Assembly: GCA_011051475.1 (NCBI GenBank)
Contig: DRLE01000070.1
Span: 1-8,166 of the forward strand
Direction of reading: 5' to 3'
DNA: 8,166 nucleotides
Origin: Gammaproteobacteria bacterium
GTDB taxonomy: Bacteria > Pseudomonadota > Gammaproteobacteria > SZUA-229
Of this stretch, positions 6,555 to 8,166 are shown piece after piece; the first letter of the stretch is position 1, and each line of letters starts with the position of its first letter. The notes below the pieces were generated by a model, which ran no database searches, was not told where the DNA came from, and saw nothing but the letters and a program-made list of their open reading frames with translations. Position numbers and translations under genes: made by a program.

Positions 6555-6562
6555 CAGGGAAA

Positions 6563-6568
6563 TCTCCT
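6563..6568 (-). promoter_or_regulatory. Shine-Dalgarno that fixes the nrdJa start
   Basis: AGGAGA lies eight bases before the ATG at 6554. The in-frame GTG at 6572 overlaps or precedes this site and has no ribosome binding site of its own. The ATG at 6542 lies 20 bases away from it. The ATG at 6554 is therefore preferred. Confidence 0.75.
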
Positions 6569-6590
6569 GCACTACGCAGGTATATAAGGA

Positions 6591-6606
6591 ATACCATATA
6601 TAGTGT
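6591..6606 (-). promoter_or_regulatory. NrdR box 1 (proximal)
   Basis: The minus strand reads ACACTATATATGGTAT, which fits the NrdR operator consensus (acaCwAtATaTwGtgt) at nearly all positions, including the central ATATAT. It ends 37 bases before the nrdJa ATG. Its start is 31 bp from that of box 2, the three-turn spacing expected of paired NrdR boxes. NrdR represses reductase genes when it binds dATP or ATP. The regulator gene is not in this window. Confidence 0.85.
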
Positions 6607-6621
6607 TATTGTTATAGTTAT

Positions 6622-6637
6622 TCGCTATATGTTGTGT
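6622..6637 (-). promoter_or_regulatory. NrdR box 2 (distal)
   Basis: The minus strand reads ACACAACATATAGCGA. Compared with the NrdR consensus the left half ACAC and the central ATAT are kept, and mismatches fall mostly in the right half. With box 1 it makes the tandem arrangement on one face of the helix. It lies just downstream of the predicted transcription start near 6640. Confidence 0.8.
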
Positions 6638-6646
6638 ATTTCCAAT

Positions 6647-6675
6647 ATCATAATAATTTCCCCCAGGCATGACAA
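6647..6675 (-). promoter_or_regulatory. sigma70-type promoter of nrdJa
   Basis: On the minus strand TTGTCA (6670-6675) and TATGAT (6647-6652) each match consensus in five of six positions, with an exact 17-base spacer. The transcript would start near 6640, giving a leader of about 86 bases that contains both NrdR boxes. A weaker alternative, TTGGAA (6640-6645) with AATAAC (6617-6622), would place box 2 inside the promoter itself. Confidence 0.65.
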
Positions 6676-6688
6676 GGGCATAAAGGTC

Positions 6689-6705
6689 AAATAATGAAAT
6701 TATTT
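6689..6705. repeat. AT-only inverted repeat upstream of the nrdJa -35 box
   Basis: AAATAAT-GAA-ATTATTT is a perfect seven-base inverted repeat with a three-base loop, in a run of A/T bases extending to 6707. It falls roughly 50-65 bases upstream of the predicted nrdJa transcript start, close to where UP elements or activator sites lie. The remaining 6706-6758 holds only small CCGG repeats and no convincing terminator for the GGDEF-EAL gene. Confidence 0.45.
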
Positions 6706-6758
6706 TTCGGCCTTGCCGGGGCGCTTTGCCGGAAGCCGGTTTTTGTGCGGCTGTGAGC

Positions 6759-8166
6759 TCAGTTACCGGGAATGGTACTGTCGAGAGAGGAGGATTTTTT
6801 GTAGTCGCTGATGGCGCAGGGTTTGCCTACAGCATAGCCCTGGGCGAAATCCACGCCCATCTGTTTCAGGCGCTTGACGATATGCTCGGAGCAGGCGAAC
6901 TCGGCGATGGTTTTGATGTTCATGGAATGACCGACCTGGTTGATGGCGGCCACCATGGCGGCGTCGATCGGATGGTCAAGCATGTCCTGCACGAAGTGGC
7001 CGTCGATTTTCAGGTAGTCGACCTCCAGGCTCTTCAGGTACATAAAGGAGGACAGGCCGCTGCCGAAATCGTCCAGCGAGAAGCTGCAGCCATAGTCGCG
7101 CATTTTGCTGATAAAACGGGTGGCCTGCTGCAGATTATTAATGGCGGAGGTCTCCGTAATTTCAAAACAGATATTGCCGGGGTCGACATCGTGCTCTCTG
7201 AGCTTGCCGATGACATAGTCGGCCAGACCGTTTTCGCTGAAGGAATTGCCGGACAGATTGATGCTGAGAACTGCCTCGGGCATATGGCTGGTGAAATGTT
7301 TGATCTGGCTGAATGCGTTGTCGATGACCCAGCGGTCGACCTCGGGCATCAGGCCGAAGCGCTCGGCGGAGGCGATCAGGTGGCCGGCGCTGACGATTTC
7401 ATCGTTTTGATCCAGCAGGCGCAGTAACAGCTCGAAGTGGTAGACGGCATTGTCGGCACGGGTCAGGTCGGCGATGGGCTGCGCGTACAGCAGCAGGCGG
7501 TCCTGTTGCATGGCCTGTACCAGCACCGTGGCGTGGGAAATATCCTGGCTGTGGGTGGACTGGTTGTCTGGCGCCTGGTCGTAGAAGTAGGCGCCGTTGC
7601 GGCCGCGGTCCTTGGCGGTGTAACAGGCGACATCGGCATCGGCGAACAGCTGGGTGCTGCTGCGGGTGTCGCTGTTGATAGGCACCACGCCTATGCTGCA
7701 GCTGACCGAAAACGATTTGTCATCCCAGTGAAATTCAAAGCCTTCGAGCATCTGCAGAATGGCCTCGGTAATCTTGTAGGCGCTGTCCATATCACAGCGT
7801 GGCAGCAGGATGCCGAACTCATCGCCCCCCAGGCGGGCCAGTATGGCGCTTTGCGGCAGCAGGTCCTGCTGTTGCAGACGCACGGCGAATTCCCTGAGCA
7901 TGGTATCGCCGGCAATATGGCCGACGGTTTCATTGATAATCTTGAACTGATCGATATCCAGGTAGCAGAATACGGCGTGCTCGTCATTGTTGCGTGTCTG
8001 TTCCAGTATCTGCTTGAGGTGGGATTCGAACTCGTAGCGGTTGAGCAGGCCGGTGAGGTGGTCGTGGGTGGCCTGGTGTTCAAGGTCACGATAACTGCCG
8101 GACAGGCGTTTCATCAGTTCGCTGAAATTGCGCGCCAGCAGGCCGACTTCGTCCCTGCGTTTTAGC
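6759..8166 (-). CDS. HAMP-GGDEF-EAL cyclic-di-GMP regulator, N-terminal part beyond the window
   Basis: Numbering here is from the internal Met at 8114. Seen: the frame stays open to the window edge, and upstream codons read RRDEVGLLARNFSELMKRL, the end of a HAMP linker, so the protein is a membrane-type receptor whose sensor lies outside the window. The GGDEF domain (about 14-180) has the metal site DIDQFK (Asp53) and an intact GGDEF at 96-100, but the inhibitory RxxD site is absent (PQSA at 87-90). The EAL domain (about 195-440) has ELL instead of EAL (Glu228) and keeps Asn286, Glu318 in EITE, Asp348-Asp349 in DDFG, Lys369, Glu405 and Gln425 in AQGY. Both cyclase and phosphodiesterase chemistry therefore look possible; in such hybrids often one dominates. 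It ends 204 bases before nrdJa on the same strand and is probably a separate transcript. Confidence 0.92.
   Translation of the reverse strand, partial: LKRRDEVGLLARNFSELMKRLSGSYRDLEHQATHDHLTGLLNRYEFESHLKQILEQTRNNDEHAVFCYLDIDQFKIINETVGHIAGDTMLREFAVRLQQQDLLPQSAILARLGGDEFGILLPRCDMDSAYKITEAILQMLEGFEFHWDDKSFSVSCSIGVVPINSDTRSSTQLFADADVACYTAKDRGRNGAYFYDQAPDNQSTHSQDISHATVLVQAMQQDRLLLYAQPIADLTRADNAVYHFELLLRLLDQNDEIVSAGHLIASAERFGLMPEVDRWVIDNAFSQIKHFTSHMPEAVLSINLSGNSFSENGLADYVIGKLREHDVDPGNICFEITETSAINNLQQATRFISKMRDYGCSFSLDDFGSGLSSFMYLKSLEVDYLKIDGHFVQDMLDHPIDAAMVAAINQVGHSMNIKTIAEFACSEHIVKRLKQMGVDFAQGYAVGKPCAISDYKKSSSLDSTIPGN

Noticed and set aside
6555..6572. GTG start six codons upstream for nrdJa
   Set aside because: It runs through the AGGAGA that serves the ATG at 6554 and has no ribosome binding site of its own.
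6729..6744. Plus-strand terminator-like CCGG-AAG-CCGG followed by TTTTT
   Set aside because: The stem has only four base pairs and no plus-strand gene ends upstream of it; on the minus strand the T-run is on the wrong side.
6555..6758. Possible adenosylcobalamin riboswitch upstream of the B12-dependent reductase
   Set aside because: The leader is too short and AT-rich and I see no B12-box-like sequence; NrdR boxes explain the region better.
6726..8165. Long plus-strand open frames opposite the GGDEF-EAL gene
   Set aside because: They mirror the conserved GGDEF-EAL coding frame and have the low-complexity V/G/A-rich look of antisense translation.

Overview
The window looks like chromosomal DNA of a moderately GC-rich gammaproteobacterium. 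The evidence is a class II ribonucleotide reductase split into two adjacent genes (an NrdJa/NrdJb arrangement known from Pseudomonas), a YhcC-type radical SAM gene, a HAMP-GGDEF-EAL regulator and two NrdR-box-like operators. The species cannot be named from the sequence alone.

Layout, left to right. Positions 1-155 (minus) hold the first 51 codons of a YhcC-like radical SAM protein, probably starting at TTG. A 290-base divergent intergenic region follows, with a near-consensus sigma70 promoter (375-404) and a strong Shine-Dalgarno for the rightward gene 446-1573, a DUF900-type alpha/beta hydrolase. Close behind is 1631-2137 (plus), an exported HbpS/GlcG-like (DUF336) protein. Converging on it from the minus strand is a 50-codon gene (2194-2346) that I do not recognise but that has a good ribosome binding site and a striking proline/tryptophan motif. 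A GC-rich hairpin lies between the two stop codons.

The centre is the minus-strand pair nrdJa (3219-6554) and nrdJb (2454-3158), which together supply an adenosylcobalamin-dependent, oxygen-independent ribonucleotide reductase. nrdJa carries the barrel with the radical and redox cysteines. nrdJb carries the TSCPD-like domain and the cysteine-rich tail. nrdJa is interrupted by an in-frame 377-residue intein (4401-5531) with a LAGLIDADG homing endonuclease. The intein sits directly before the cysteine that becomes the thiyl-radical residue, so protein splicing must precede catalysis. Upstream are a good promoter (TTGTCA-17-TATGAT) and two NrdR-box-like sites whose starts are 31 bp apart, pointing to nucleotide-sensing repression by NrdR. 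Dispersed-repeat-like sequences lie in the nrdJa/nrdJb gap and between nrdJb and the 50-codon gene.

The right end (6759 to beyond 8166, minus) is a HAMP-GGDEF-EAL protein for cyclic-di-GMP turnover, cut off at its N-terminal side by the window edge.

I see no transposase, CRISPR array, rRNA or tRNA, and no clear multi-gene system of unknown type. The most noteworthy items are the intein at the catalytic cysteine, the operator architecture of nrdJ and the unlisted 50-codon gene.
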